NCBI RefSeq assembly: GCF_003576645.1 | Contig: NC_044920.1 | Span: forward strand, 20,315,611-20,379,610 | Direction: 5' to 3' | Source: Ipomoea triloba | Taxonomy: Eukaryota > Streptophyta > Magnoliopsida > Solanales > Convolvulaceae | Length of the DNA stretch: 64,000 nucleotides | Part shown: piece by piece, positions 11,549 to 23,425 of the stretch | Layout of the letters: every line of letters starts with the position of its first letter | How positions within the stretch are numbered: position 1 is the stretch's first letter | The notes under the pieces: model-generated | What the model saw: only the letters and a program-made list of their open reading frames with translations | What the model was told of the DNA's origin: nothing | Databases searched by the model: none | Translations under genes and position numbers: made by a program

Positions 11549-13019
11549 TATATTTTCTATGTAAATATATAACAATTTTATCATCTTTGTATAAAAAGAA
11601 AACATAATAGTATATCAATGTAATTTTTTTGAATTACACATTATTGAAAATCTTTTTATAGACGACATTGATAGTATATTATATATTGTTATTGTAAATT
11701 TTTATACTTATTTTAATTTACATCACTAATGAAGAAAATTATCTAGAATTATAGCTTTTTAGTGCTTTATTTCATAATTACTGAAGTAAAATATCCAAAA
11801 CTTTAGTACTTCATGGATTATAAGACATTTCTAAAGCAGGTATGTATAGATTAGTTTTTTTTTTTTAAATGTATAAATCATATAGTAATATTTTTTTGAA
11901 TACTATAATATACATCATATAGTAATTTGATTGTTAGAATTTTTTTTTGAATATTATCATGAGAGGAATTTAATTACGTACATTAACATAATATAGTAAA
12001 TTTTTTTGAATACTATAATATACATCATTTAGTAATTTGATTGTTGGAATTTTTATTTTTTGAATATTATCATGAGAGGAATTTAATTACGTACATTAAC
12101 ACAATATAGTAAAATTTTTTGGAATACTATAATATACATCATATAGTAATTTGATTGTTGGAATTTTTTTTTGAATATTATCATGAGAGGAATTTAATTA
12201 CGTACATTAACATAATATAGTAATATTTTTTTGGAATACTATAATATACATCATATAGTAATNTATATTTTCTATGTAAATATATAACAATTTTATCATC
12301 TTTGTATAAAAAGAAAACATAATAGTATATCAATGTAATTTTTTTGAATTACACATTATTGAAAATCTTTTTATAGACGACATTGATAGTATATTATATA
12401 TTGTTATTGTAAATTTTTATACTTATTTTAATTTACATCACTAATGAAGAAAATTATCTAGAATTATAGCTTTTTAGTGCTTTATTTCAAGAAAATTATC
12501 TAGAATTATAGCTTTTTAGTGCTTTATTTCATAATTACTGAAGTAAAATATCCAAAACTTTAGTACTTCATGGATTATAAGACATTTCTAAAGCAGGTAT
12601 GTATAGATTAGTTTTTTTTTTTTAAATGTATAAATCATATAGTAATATTTTTTTGAATACTATAATATACATCATATAGTAATTTGATTGTTAGAATTTT
12701 TTTTTGAATATTATCATGAGAGGAATTTAATTACGTACATTAACATAATATAGTAAATTTTTTTGAATACTATAATATACATCATTTAGTAATTTGATTG
12801 TTGGAATTTTTATTTTTTGAATATTATCATGAGAGGAATTTAATTACGTACATTAACACAATATAGTAAAATTTTTTGGAATACTATAATATACATCATA
12901 TAGTAATTTGATTGTTGGAATTTTTTTTTGAATATTATCATGAGAGGAATTTAATTACGTACATTAACATAATATAGTAATATTTTTTTGGAATACTATA
13001 ATATACATCATATAGTAAT
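11549..13019 (+). repeat. Large direct duplication across an N (copies 11549-12262 and 12264-13019)
   Basis: By eye the second copy repeats the first, with one extra 42-bp tandem duplication (12448-12489 / 12490-12531), which accounts for 714 against 756 bp. Each copy itself holds three units of about 120 bp containing GAGAGGAATTTAATTACGTA. A single N at 12263 sits exactly at the junction. Confidence 0.85.
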
Positions 13020-13029
13020 ATATATATAG

Positions 13030-13073
<44 letters not shown>

Positions 13074-13361
13074 TACGCAAGATTAAAATATTTTGAACCA
13101 TAATTGAATTGCATGGTATAATAACTATAATTTTGTTTAATAATTATTACTTTCCGTACATGAATGTAATTGAATAAAATATTTCATTAATTTCCATATA
13201 TAATAAGGAATGGAATCATATTTTGAATAGTTTGTCAATTTTAACCATAAATAAGAAATGATAAGGAAGTCTAGAATTTCTGATAAGGAATTATTATATA
13301 ATATTATGCTGACCGATTTCAAATTTTTTGGACTAAAATGAGCGGGAAAGCTAGCATTTCT

Positions 13362-13425
<64 letters not shown>
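13020..13425. repeat. (TA)n microsatellites
   Basis: Long TA runs at about 13020-13068 and 13362-13424 flank AT-rich DNA. The 61-codon minus-strand open frame between them has no recognisable feature. Confidence 0.8.
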
Positions 13426-13426
<1 letters not shown>

Positions 13427-14261
13427 TTACCGTTAAATTTCCATGTTATTATATAATCGTCCTAAAAAGGATAAAAATCTATATATATAGTAATATATTT
13501 ATGGAAAATATTATAGCAAATACCAACGAAATTGTATTTTGCAATAAAATTTCCTTTTATGTGCATGAAAAGATGGAAAAAGAACTATTTCAATTACTAT
13601 AATTTAAATATAGAATTAAAAAAATATTTCCAAATTTGAATCAAAATGAAATTATTTCAATTTTAGTTTTTTTGATTTGAAATTGCAAACAAATAATAAA
13701 ATAAAATTAAAATATCTATAATATTAAATTAAATAGAAGATTTCAATTCTATCTAATTACAATAATAAATTTGACATATTTATTTTGAATATTTTTCTAT
13801 TTGAATAGAATATATAAAAAAAATTATTCCAGAAATTCATATTATGTTGTTAAAAAGAGTACGATAAAGTCTTAAAAAGTGTACACGTTGTATTAAAATT
13901 GTACTATACAAAATGCGAATGTATAATATACTTAGGGTTTGAATTTTAGAGTTTATGATAAAGCTTTTTGGTTTTATTTGGTTTAGGGGTTTACTTTTTA
14001 ATGCTTAAGATTTAATATTTACGATTTAGGTTTAAAATTTAATTTTTTATTGATATTTTTAAAAGTTGTCTAGAAATGTTGTTAAAAAGTGCACAATAAT
14101 GCAAATATAGTGTTAAAATTTGCACGGTAATTGAAGGAGCGATAATTACAATAATACCATAATGTTTGTTTTTATTTCCTTATGATCTATCTTATTTTTA
14201 CATATGTAATACTTTGATTTGTTCTTAATTTTCTCCCAAGGGTATGTTCTCATGAGATCCT
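13426..14261. other. AT-rich intergenic DNA
   Basis: No gene, RNA or clear element boundary seen. Confidence 0.5.
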
Positions 14262-14264
14262 AAG

Positions 14265-14312
<48 letters not shown>

Positions 14313-14603
14313 GACCGATTAAATGAGAACAGAATCCTCCTATAAAAAGTGATCTCAGTCATCCATCAGGGCTCATCAATAGTTGAGGATTTTTGTAAAA
14401 AAAAGAATTAAAAAAACGAGGTTAATTTTATAATTATTAAAAAATTTTAAGAGTAGATTCATTTTATAATTATTACAAATTTAAAAGTTTAGTAATGGTA
14501 AAATTATACTCCGTATTATTTTAACATTTAATTCCTCATGATGGATGGTGTGAATGTGTCTATACTTTTCACAAGGACAATTGTTATCACCTGAATCCTC
14601 CTC
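14262..14603. mobile_element. (CA)n(TA)n-flanked element with CACCTGAA edge
   Basis: (CA)n then (TA)n at 14264-14311 are followed by GACCGATTAAATGAGAACAG. The right edge reads TTATCACCTGAATCCTCC next to CATATATA. The edge words GAGAAC and CACCTGAA match those of the other (TA)n-bounded elements at 22.5, 35.2, 42.8 and 50.4 kb. There is no open frame. Confidence 0.45.
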
Positions 14604-16077
14604 ATATATAAGGAAGAGATGGAAGGAGTTCCTAGGTAAAAAATAAGGTGAGATCTGAACCGTATGTTGATCTAATATAAATCAACTGCCCAAAATGAAT
14701 GAAAATTTAAAAAATAAAATGCTTCCTTGATTTGTGTTTGAATGAGCTGTGTTTGAGATTGATTCTTGGGGCTTTTGCCTGATGAGTTTATTTTATGTGG
14801 AATGAAGATCATGTGCATTCCCTCACATGTACACCGGAAAATTAATCATTGCAGATAGATGGAGTGTCCTTTAATTTGAATGGCTTGAATCGACTAGTTA
14901 AACATGATGTTTTTATACTTTACTAAAGAATCTATGATTATGTACAGTATGTTTCTTTTGTCTTTGGTTTGAACTTCAAGAACAATTTCTGCATTTCAAG
15001 TTTGTTATATACAATATTTGATGATAACTACTAGTGTACGTGCTAACTCACACTAATAGGGAATTAAACTTTATTGAAATTTTAAATTCAAAACTCTAGT
15101 CGTGCATGTGCCTTATTTTGGGCAACTCCCTAAATATGAGAATTAATACTAATTAAGAGTTAATGGCATGTTCTCCGAGTATAGTAATTTTGACACGTTT
15201 AATACTAAACTTTCAAGTTAACCACACAGGGTCATCAACTTTCAAATTTTAACTAGCCGCGTGGGAGTTAACTTGATGTGATTTTGCTCCAAATGATTTA
15301 AATTGAGCTTTAAAGTTAGCCTCAGTCTAAAAACAGATTGTACAACTACAAATTAGTTGAACCAATTTCACTCTATTAGCACCCTAGTTGCAATTCAATT
15401 AAATTAAACATTATAGCCTCAAAAGCGCGAAGTTGGATAATTGAACCCTCTTACACTTATAATAATGGATCTTGGAATTGCTTGGCTTGCCTTTAATCGT
15501 CCTCAATCTCCTTGCTTTGTTAGTCTCACCTTTAGGTTTATAATCATTTTTCTTTTCTTCAGCTCTTTACTCACCCACTAATTAGAAGTGTGCGATTGTG
15601 CATATTCTTTTTTTTTTTTTTTTATGCACTAAGCTAGTTCTTTATAAATTCACAAATTTATACATCTCAATCTCATCTTGGATATCCCAATTCAGTCCCT
15701 TAATAAAAACGGGATATATATTCTCATTTAAGGATCTTCCTCTAAACTAACTGAGTTGCTAATGTAATTCTCAGTGGTACAAAGAGGGCACCAGTTCTTC
15801 CTCATTACTATTTTCCTCTCCCTCCAGGCTTCTATTGGTCTATCCCCACTCCTTCTATTACCTAGAACGGAGTACTAGTCTTGGTAGTTTATACCACAAT
15901 AGTGTAGCATAAATAGTAAATTCTAAGGATGTCAACTTAACTTTCTAAGCACGAGATATTGGCCCAAAATGGCGGCTCAAAAAATACATAAACTATAGTC
16001 CTAAGGAATTGAATAGGGCCCAAAATGGCGGTCCGATAATAAATAACACAAGCTAAGGACTAACAAATAAAACAAAA
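14604..16077. other. Intergenic DNA, no supported gene
   Basis: 14.7-15.0 kb is less AT-rich and could be an old transcribed remnant, but no exon could be supported. 15.5-15.9 kb has no usable frame. Confidence 0.4.
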
Positions 16078-16160
16078 CTATTTATGTTACCATCAAGACT
16101 CGAACTCAACACGTGCCAGCAGGAAAGAGAAGACTCAAACCAATGGACTAAGAGGCATTT
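16078..16160 (-). mobile_element. tRNA-derived SINE relic
   Basis: On the minus strand TAGTCCATTGG (A-box-like) is followed, at tRNA spacing, by GTTCGAGTC (B-box). No cloverleaf was found. Confidence 0.45.
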
Positions 16161-16359
16161 AATGAGCAAAGGAATGCACTTTAAGGTGAAGGACATATTT
16201 ATATTGTTGTAGGACACACGGATCGTTGATAAATGGATGGCATCTGGCAACCTTCATTCTTGACCACACACATGTTCCACACTACTTTGTTTCCAGCTCA
16301 CTCTCATGCATAAGTGGATATTCCTACCCTTTATGTGGGAGGTTGTGGGTTTAAACTAT

Positions 16360-16755
16360 TGGAAAATTGCACTAAAAATGGCATTTTAAGTGGCCATTTT
16401 GTGGTATAAATATATGTGGGTCCACGTCCAAATTTGGGTCGGGTCAAAGTGGATTTGGGTTCTTCATAGTTAGACGAAGAGATTGATGTATTATACGCTC
16501 AAAATGGATAATGGATGAATGAGAAATTGATTCTTAGACCCATTTGAGATGGAATTTGGGTGGGAAAAGAAGCTTATGTAGCTTTTGTCCCACATTGGTT
16601 GGGAATGAACATTTGCCCCACTATATATACAAGAGTATTTTTATGACTAAGTAACTTGTATAGTATAGAGGCTCTCTCTCGCGCAAAGGGGGGTGCAAAT
16701 CAAATCCCAAACTGAGCCCCACTCATGTACGTAGGCACCTGCGACTATATTACAC
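16360..16755 (+). mobile_element. Possible solo LTR relic
   Basis: TTTTGTCCCACATTGGTTGG, a word common in plant LTRs, is followed by ACTATATATAC (TATA-like) and GAGGCTCTCTCTCGCGCAAA. No proven termini or target duplication. Confidence 0.35.
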
Positions 16756-16867
16756 AATCATATAAGAAAATGCGTCTGATTAGAGTTTAATATCAATTAT
16801 TTACAATTTTTAATCATATAAGAAAATGCGTCTGATTAGAGTTTAATATCAATTATTTACAATTTTT
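16756..16867 (+). repeat. 56-bp tandem duplication
   Basis: AATCATATAAGAAAATGCGT starts at 16756 and again at 16812, and the copies are nearly identical. Confidence 0.85.
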
Positions 16868-17209
16868 TTTAATTTGTAAATATACTTTTCTTATTTATTA
16901 TTCATATTCTTAGAATTACAATATATATGAAATACGATTAGGAATAATTCAATTTATTTATGTAAATTTTTCTCTATAAATTTATTTAAATATGTACATG
17001 ATTAGAGTCTAGCGATTATATTAATCCTACAAAATTTTAATTTTGTATGCTATGATAATAGATACTTGACCAAATATATAAAATTTCAACTATATTATTA
17101 TATTGTACATTTTAATATATTTTCATTTTTTAAATTTTTTATTTAAATTCATAATAATAAATATTTTTCGTTTTTTTCCAGATTTCATATTATATCTTAA
17201 GCTGGAATT

Positions 17210-17458
17210 ACCAGATTTCATATAGCTCGAGCTCAAGCTTAAGTCAAAACTCCTTGAACTCATGTTCGACCTACCTAACTCCGATGCAATGCTACAATTA
17301 ATAATATAAATTGATATATTCATACATAAATAATACAAACTTGATAGAATTTAGAGTCCAAAGTAAAATATAAAACTTATTTTCAAACATTTAAAAAAAA
17401 AAAAAGTGAAATCCTAACATTTCAAATTCTGCTCACCTAAGGATGTGACTTAATGCTC
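17210..17458. repeat. Duplicate of the F-box 3' flank (also at 32895-33148)
   Basis: The segment from CATATAGCTCGAGCTCAAG to AAGGATGTGACT.AA.GCTCAT is present at both places with small differences. At 33.1 kb it leads directly into the C-terminal end of F-box copy E. Here it is cut at about 17459 by the gypsy-containing insert. Confidence 0.8.
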
Positions 17459-17865
17459 ATCAAATTCTTCACCCAAAGAGTATTCTCCTCTGATCTTCAT
17501 AAATGTTCAAAGCCTCAAACCCAATAAAGAAAGCAAAATTGATATTCAAAGTCTTGAAATTAAACTGCATAGAGTAAAAGCATTATATATATGCATGGAA
17601 TCAGGTGCTAAGAGCCTAAGAAAAACCTACCAACTCTTTATTTATAGACTTTCATCCATCCAATTGATATTCTGGACAAGGTGTTTGATACGATTGCCCC
17701 GCAATTGTATCGGTAGTCCTTTTCGAGCAAGAACCAAACTCCCAAGAAAATAAATAAGAACTCAAGATCAAGTGTATTTCATGTCTGCAATGTTACTTAT
17801 TACAAGGCTTTAAATAGAATAGAGAAACAATAATGTAGGCTAAATAAACGGATCATAACTAACTA

Positions 17866-19085
17866 GGCTTTTGGCTTATTCAACACATAATCCGCAAAGC
17901 GACTCCGCATCTTCCGCATTCTCCTCGGCCTAGTATTAACAGCCTCACGTTCTGCATGCATGGCATCTTCCTCATCATTTTGACTTGGACTAGCAGTGGT
18001 AGTGTTGTATCAATACCCCCATCTCCAGAAGTCACCTTGTCCTCAAGGTGAATGCTAGGGAAAAGATTAGAAAGTACATCAGCAGGAACCCATATAGCCT
18101 CATCAGAAGGCAAATCAACCCAGTGAATTAGAGCCTGATGTTCGAGTCCTCCCCCACGAAGAATAGAGCGAGTGTCCAGAATTCGAATTGGCGCTGAGGA
18201 CATAATCTGAAGAAAATCAGCTGGAATAGTTGGTTTCGCCAATTCCATGGCAGTACCCCGACAAGGTTTTAGGAGGGAAACATGAAAGACTGGAGGAATT
18301 TTTGAAGATTTCGGCAGCTGCAAACGGTAGCCGACAGGCCCAATCCGCTCCACAATTGCAAACGGTCCAAAGTAACGAGCACTCAGTTTAGGAAATGGAC
18401 GTTTTGCAACTGAAACTTGGTGAAAAGGTTGGATTGGAGTTTCACCCATACCATATCGCCCACTTGGTATTCGACCTCGCGACGCTTTCGATTCGCCATT
18501 TGCACCATTCTATTCTGAGCAGCAGCGAGGTTCCTCTTGAGTTGTGCTAGTAGTAAATCACGGTCCTGTAACAGATCGTCCAAGGCACTGATATTGGTGG
18601 AGTTTGGAGCATAATGGGGAATAACCGAGGGGAGTCTACCATATAAGGCTTGGAATGGACACATTTTTATACTTTGGTTGTAACTGCTATTATAACTAAA
18701 CTCCGCCCAACTTAGCAATGAGACCCACGATGTCAATCTATCACTTACAAATGCTCGAAGATACTGCTCAATTCCGCGATTGACGACCTCCGTTTGACCA
18801 TCAGTTTGCGGATGATACGAGGTACTATGTCGAAGTGCCGTACTACTAAACTCGAACAAGGAACGCCAAAATGTGCTAGTAAAGATAGGATCGCGATCGG
18901 ATATAATTGATGTTGGAAACCCGTGATGTTTGATAACAATGTCAACAAAAAGGTGGGCTGCCCTTTTGGCTCTGAAGTGACTTGGTAAAGCCCCAAAGCG
19001 ACTCGGCATCTTCCGCATCCTCCTCGGCCTAGTATTAACAGCTTCACGTTCTGCATGCATGGCATCTTCCTCATCATTTTGACTT
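17866..19085 (-). pseudogene. Ty3/gypsy pol fragment: integrase core, C-terminal and chromodomain-like part
   Basis: The first open part (19060-18383) has integrase residues: SDRDP with the second catalytic Asp, then HPQTDGQTEVVNR with the Glu. These are followed by NRKRREVEYQVGDMVWVKLQ. The frame shifts near 18440, and the second part has RYFGPFAIVERIGPVGYRL, PPVFHVSLLKPC and HWVDLPSDEAIWVPADVL, the usual GPF/Y and chromodomain-like tail. The HHCC finger, first catalytic Asp and all upstream domains are missing. The pol C-terminal tail is present twice, at 17880-18005 and, displaced upstream and joined to the integrase, at 18985-19110. The copy is therefore rearranged and dead. Confidence 0.82.
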
Positions 19086-19110
19086 GGACTCAGCAGTGGT
19101 AGTGTTGTAT
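17880..19110 (-). repeat. Direct repeat of about 125 bp bracketing the gypsy fragment
   Basis: GCATCTTCCGCATTCTCCTC... (17908 on) and GCATCTTCCGCATCCTCCTC... (19007 on) continue alike through TGACTTGGACT to AGTGTTGTAT. Both encode the same pol tail (DEEDAMHAEREAVNTRPRRM). Confidence 0.8.
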
Positions 19111-19127
19111 TAGTGTTGGTGCCGGGG

Positions 19128-19615
19128 CACGCAAGACTCTAAACATAGAAACACATTCATACTAACAAAGTCTCTACAAACTGGATCTTCCTTCAATTCG
19201 TGTTTTTTCCGATCATAAACATATACGGCAGGCCCACACCAACCCTCTGTATGCAGGAATAAATACTTCTTCTGCATTCTTCTTTTGAGAATAGAATGTC
19301 AAGCCATAACTCCCATAAATATCTCCAAGTTCAGGCATTTGCATAGTAAATGCAATCATCCATGATTCTTGTATGCCATATTCCTCCATAATCTATATTG
19401 TTTTGGTTTTGGGTTCTTCTTCCTCTTCCTGAACCATGCATGCTGCCATGCATAAACAGTCATCCGTAACCCCCAACCTGAATATCGAGAAGTTTTTGCT
19501 TAGTTCTGGGGTCGGCAAGGGCAAAATTCTGAATTCATCATGTGCAGGATCAAAATATACGATCTTATTCCTATCCGACGAGTAATTCTTATACCAATCC
19601 CAACTTTTTTAAAAT
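19128..19615 (-). pseudogene. F-box/FBA gene relic 0, C-terminal part only
   Basis: The minus strand encodes the C-terminal half of the FBA (F-box associated, type 1) domain as in the neighbours: NKIVYFDPAHDEFRILPLP, LGVTDDCLCMAACM, EYGIQESWMIAFTMQMPEL. One in-frame TAG interrupts it before the IMEEYG part. The last residues are cut at the insert boundary near 19127. The start-codon end of an F-box copy, probably this one, is found 0.9 kb upstream at 20497-20585, so the middle has been lost. Confidence 0.7.
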
Positions 19616-19623
19616 TAATCATA

Positions 19624-19797
19624 GCATTATATTTTAGGGAAAAGGGTTAAATAGACCCCTAAACATTACACCAAAAGTCAATTAGACATCTAAACTTTTA
19701 AAATTGTCGCATTATATTTTAGGGAAAAGGGTCAAATAGACCCCTAAACATTACACCAAAAGTCAATTAGACCTCTAAACTTTTAAAATTGTCAAAT
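19624..19797 (+). repeat. 85-bp tandem duplication
   Basis: GCATTATATTTTAGGGAAAA starts at 19624 and 19709. The word GGTCAAATAGACCCCTAAAC resembles the TIR of the 45676-46685 MULE, so this is probably a duplicated MULE end. Confidence 0.7.
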
Positions 19798-20010
19798 AAG
19801 CGACCAAAAGGTTGCCTTCTCCGGCGAGTCGCCAGAGACGACTCGGTCTATTATTTTATGTAGTATCTGTTCATAACTACTTTCTCGCCTCCACTGAAGC
19901 TCAAACCCACTCTCTTCTATATGAGAGTGCAACCGAGTGCCACTAGACCAATACAGGTGTAATTCGTATCCGTAAATAGTATAAATTGTAATAGTATCAT
20001 ATAATTAATT

Positions 20011-20117
20011 ATTCGTCATCAATGGAGCAAACACTTAGTGTGCTGACCGTTGGGACATTACATATTCGTCATCAATGGATCAAACCACTTAGTGTGCTGA
20101 CCGTTGAAACGGGGGTT
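20011..20117 (+). repeat. 53-bp tandem duplication
   Basis: ATTCGTCATCAATGGA.CAAA starts at 20011 and 20064; both copies contain CTTAGTGTGCTGACCGTTG. The rest of 19800-20490 holds no gene. Confidence 0.75.
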
Positions 20118-20496
20118 AGTCTTCTAGCTGTCGGCTGGAGGGATACCTTGGGAACAACCCAAAAAAATTATTCATCATCAATTTGTGCTGTGTGTATTTA
20201 GTTTTTATTCTTCCGGATGGGTACGGTATTTTGGTTACGTTATACTTTCCTACTGCACATTAAAAATGATATTCATGGATGATTCAGTCTATTTTGGAAG
20301 GAGGAGAGAATAGTTAGAGTTTATAGTCTCCGTGGTGTGAGAATTCGCATTGTTAATAATTGAAATAAATACTTATAGTATTCAAAGTTTATTAATTTGT
20401 CATCAATTATAACTAATGCTAGAAACTTGTATATATGAATTTTTTGATCCAAAATAATTTTATCAATAAGAATAAGAACTAATTACATAACAACCG

Positions 20497-20585
20497 GTAT
20501 GTTTGAGAATGGAGTTGAAGCTTAGCTTTCATGTCGTGCGATATGATAGATCGAATAAGAAGCTGAAGGCGTATTGGAAGTAAAT
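20497..20585 (-). pseudogene. F-box gene relic, start-codon region only
   Basis: TTTGAGAATGGAGTTGAAGC and AGAAGCTGAAGGCGTATTGG match the start and leader of copies B, D and E. An AGCTTT insertion at the start region and complete loss of the remaining F-box make it non-functional. Confidence 0.7.
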
Positions 20586-20765
20586 ACACTTATGCCTAAA
20601 TAGTAAATACACAAACTTTTGTATTAATCTATAATAATATCTGATTGCTCAACATTCAACTTTCCTCCAAAGAAAGGCCATTTGTGCTAGAAAATTAGGA
20701 AATATTGGAAAAGCAACATACTATTTAGCTTCTTTAGGAATAAACTTACGGGAATAAATTTAGGA

Positions 20766-21975
20766 ATAACTCCCAACCCAACTATCAAGTTTCCTTTTTT
20801 GTGCCTTAGTTCGGGAGTAGGCAAGATTCTGAATTCATTATGCACAAATCAAAATATACAATCCTATTGCTTGACCAGAAATTCCAATTACAATTCAAAT
20901 GTCAATCTGTTATGTCACTTACCCGCCAGTGAAATGTATTACGAAGCCCAATCTGGTCGCCACTCTTTGTGGTTGAGGTTATGTTGCTGCAAGGGCAAGC
21001 AAGCAAGACTCTCAACATAGAAACACATACTAACACAGCTTCCTTTGGGAAATCCATCAGCAATCCTGCTCTCAGTTCATCTTCTTTCCGATCATAAACA
21101 TATACTTTTCCCCGTAAATAACCCATTGTATTTAGGAATACTACTTCTTGTGCATTGTTTTTCGGAGAATAGAACGTTAAACTAAAGCAACTCATAAAAG
21201 TATATGGAAGTTGTGGCATTTGGATAGCAAATGCAGTCATCCATGATTCTTGTATGCTATATTCCTTCATAATCAATACTTGAAGCGTATTGTGAACCAT
21301 GCATGCCATGGATAAACAGTCATCTATAACCCCCAACCCGACTATGGAGAAATTTTGTCCTAGTTCGGGGGTGGACAAGATTTTGAATTCATCACACATA
21401 GGATCAAAATATAGGATCTTATTCCTATCGCTCCCCAAAAAATGGGGATCAATGAAATGTATTGCGAAACTCCACACCACCTCTAACATAATTCACCCAT
21501 AATTCAAGGATTTTAAGCTATAAGGGAATCGCCACTCTTTGTGGTTGAGGCTTGCATAGATAACAAATCTATCGCCAAATACAAGACCCAACCCTATTGA
21601 TAAGACGACCTTGTAATCTCTAGTGCACGAGTCGTAGCATAACCCTCCAAGGAAAACCGACACCTCCGGATATGGAAACTCAAGCACTTTCCTCAAACAT
21701 CTGGTGGACAGGTTCCACAACAAAATATCTCTCACAGCCATCAGAAGCACAAACCCGTTGCAAGAACACAAAGATCTAACAGGGTATTCGTCGCTTGCAC
21801 GAATCAATCGATAAGCAACCTCTCCGAACGGCAATTCATGCCTTTGAAGACGAGAATCATGGCTTGTGGATCTAACTAAGAATTTGGAATTCCAGTTATA
21901 ATCCTGGCTTTTGGATCCGAGCGAGAGGAAAATCACTCTTCGTTCTCCACAATACCGGAGCTTGAAATCTGAGTC
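20766..21975 (-). pseudogene. F-box/FBA gene relic A, F-box deleted
   Basis: The FBA part is readable in two frames: 21936-21493 (LVRSTSHDSRLQRHELPFGE, LCSCNGFVLLMAVRDILLWN, GGLCYDSCTRDYKVVLSI) and 21489-20985 (DRNKILYFDPMCDEFKIL, FSIVGLGVIDDCLSMACM, MKEYSIQESWMTAFAIQMPQ, GKVYVYDRKEDEL). They are separated by a frameshift near 21495. The N-terminal F-box is missing: at about 21976 the codons for FKL run directly into the leader word TATTGGAAGTAG. The C-terminal end is fused to a second short FBA fragment (20985-20770, NTFHWRVSDITD then FDL / LLPN). As a substrate receptor for an SCF ubiquitin ligase it would lack the Skp1-binding part. Confidence 0.82.
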
Positions 21976-22479
21976 GTATTGGAAGTAGGGTTTGTGAGGC
22001 TCTTACGTACATACCTTTTTATAGGGCAATGGAGTAAAATTTTTACCACAAGATCTAAAATCTGTGGCTTAGTTTTTTTTTAAATTAATCATTGTATTTT
22101 GTGCCAGATTGCCAGGCAGTCAAATTAATTATAGTTTTAATTCATGCATGTATAATTTGTATCCCTAAATTACAATTCTCTTATAATTCAAAAATTAAAA
22201 TTGATTGATGCATGGTTACTTATGAAAGAAAGTAGAAATTGTAATACTTTGATGAAATGGCATACTTATGAAATACAAAACTCGACCCGATTTCACGGAA
22301 GAGATGTATCAATGACGACTGAGAAAGACTCACATTATATTATTGTTTCCACGTACTAGATATTTGTGTAAATTTATTTTTCCTTCAACTTATTTATATT
22401 TTACTAATTTTTTGATCGGTAATGTTTGTTTGTTGACGACCGCTTTTACAAAATCAACAAATATATATATAGATTTTGG

Positions 22480-22685
22480 TTCAAATGCGGCCGTGCTCTC
22501 CCGTGCGGCCGTGCAGTCACACACCACTCAATGTTACGAAATACACCACTCAATGTTAAAAAACACACCACAATGTTAAGAAACACACCACAATGCATAT
22601 TTGTGTGGTGTGTTTCTTAACATTGAGTGGTGTATTTCGTAACATTTAGTGGTGTGAACCGCACGGGAGAGCACGGCCACACCTG
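22480..22685. mobile_element. Foldback MITE in a (TA)n tract, copy 1
   Basis: The left arm GCGGCCGTGCTCTCCCGTGC with ACACCACTCAATGTTACGAA pairs with the right arm TTCGTAACATTTAGTGGTGT and GCACGGGAGAGCACGGCC. The right edge ACACCTGAACATGACCC abuts a TA run (22696-22759). It is absent from the equivalent flank of copy C. Its sister is at 50426-50675 in opposite orientation. Confidence 0.75.
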
Positions 22686-22691
22686 AACATG

Positions 22692-22762
<71 letters not shown>

Positions 22763-22994
22763 TTGTCATGGTTTTTTTTTTCTTCTTTTTCTTCCCACTC
22801 CCTTCTCCCTTTCTCTCTCGTTCACTAATTGTAAGTGATAACGTAAATACACAAGGACGTATAGTCAAAATACGATTAACTGTATTTTAATATGTACAAA
22901 TCAGATACAAGAATGTTATATCTCTAGATGCTAGCCCGATTAACGTGGCAATGGGCTAAAGGTTTCCGAGTTAANTTGAATTGTAGGTGCTTCT

Positions 22995-23093
22995 TTAGAT
23001 GTGCCAATTGGTTTGAAGGCGCACCACTCCATATTAAGTGCCAAGGATCGAACCTTTGACATTTGGTTCACTAGGCCCGCCAAGGACCAAAAA
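22995..23093 (-). mobile_element. SINE-like relic shared by three F-box flanks
   Basis: On the minus strand GGTTCGATCCTTGG is a B-box-like word, preceded by a weak A-box (GGCCTAGTGAAC). Equivalent copies are at 28981-29062 and 34798-34893, so the insertion predates the cluster duplications. Confidence 0.4.
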
Positions 23094-23425
23094 AGTAAAC
23101 ATATGAATCAATTGACACACATTTTATGATTATTTCTACTAAATTTTTAAGGTAGTTTTCACTAGGAAATTCCAGCCTTCATGATGTAGAAAACTAGAAA
23201 TTCCAGTGTAGAAAAATCCCAATGTCAACGACACCAAGCACAACTTGTACTAATATACTTTAAAATACTTATTTAAAGATAAACATTTAGGCATTAACCC
23301 ATTCACATAATATGCATGTAATGATGAACTGTGACTGTTGACAACAAATCAACACAATAGTTAGCAAGATTCTAGCAATTAATTCCAAATACTTTCAACT
23401 AAATATTCATTAGGGCACGGAATAT

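Larger units (their letters stand above)
17459..19127 (-). mobile_element. Ty3/gypsy fragment inserted in an F-box relic
   Basis: The stretch lies between the duplicated 3' flank (17210-17458) and the C-terminal F-box coding remains (19128-19615), which are contiguous in copy E. It holds the integrase end of pol, a chromodomain-like tail, and on the 3' side about 400 bp that may be untranslated region or LTR. Reverse transcriptase, RNase H, gag and paired LTRs are absent. Confidence 0.7.
22024..23260. repeat. 5' flank shared by F-box copies A, C and E
   Basis: Sequence from GGGCAATGGAGTAAAATTTT on recurs upstream of copy C (28457-29290) and copy E (34403-35060). It includes AACTCGACCCGATTTCACGG, CAACTTATTTAT and TTGACACACATTTTATGATT. 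The duplication unit was therefore gene plus 0.8-1 kb of upstream DNA. An N stands at 22975. Confidence 0.75.

Noticed and set aside
20799..21502. Plus-strand frames at the F-box A locus
   Set aside because: Antisense to the FBA coding remains.
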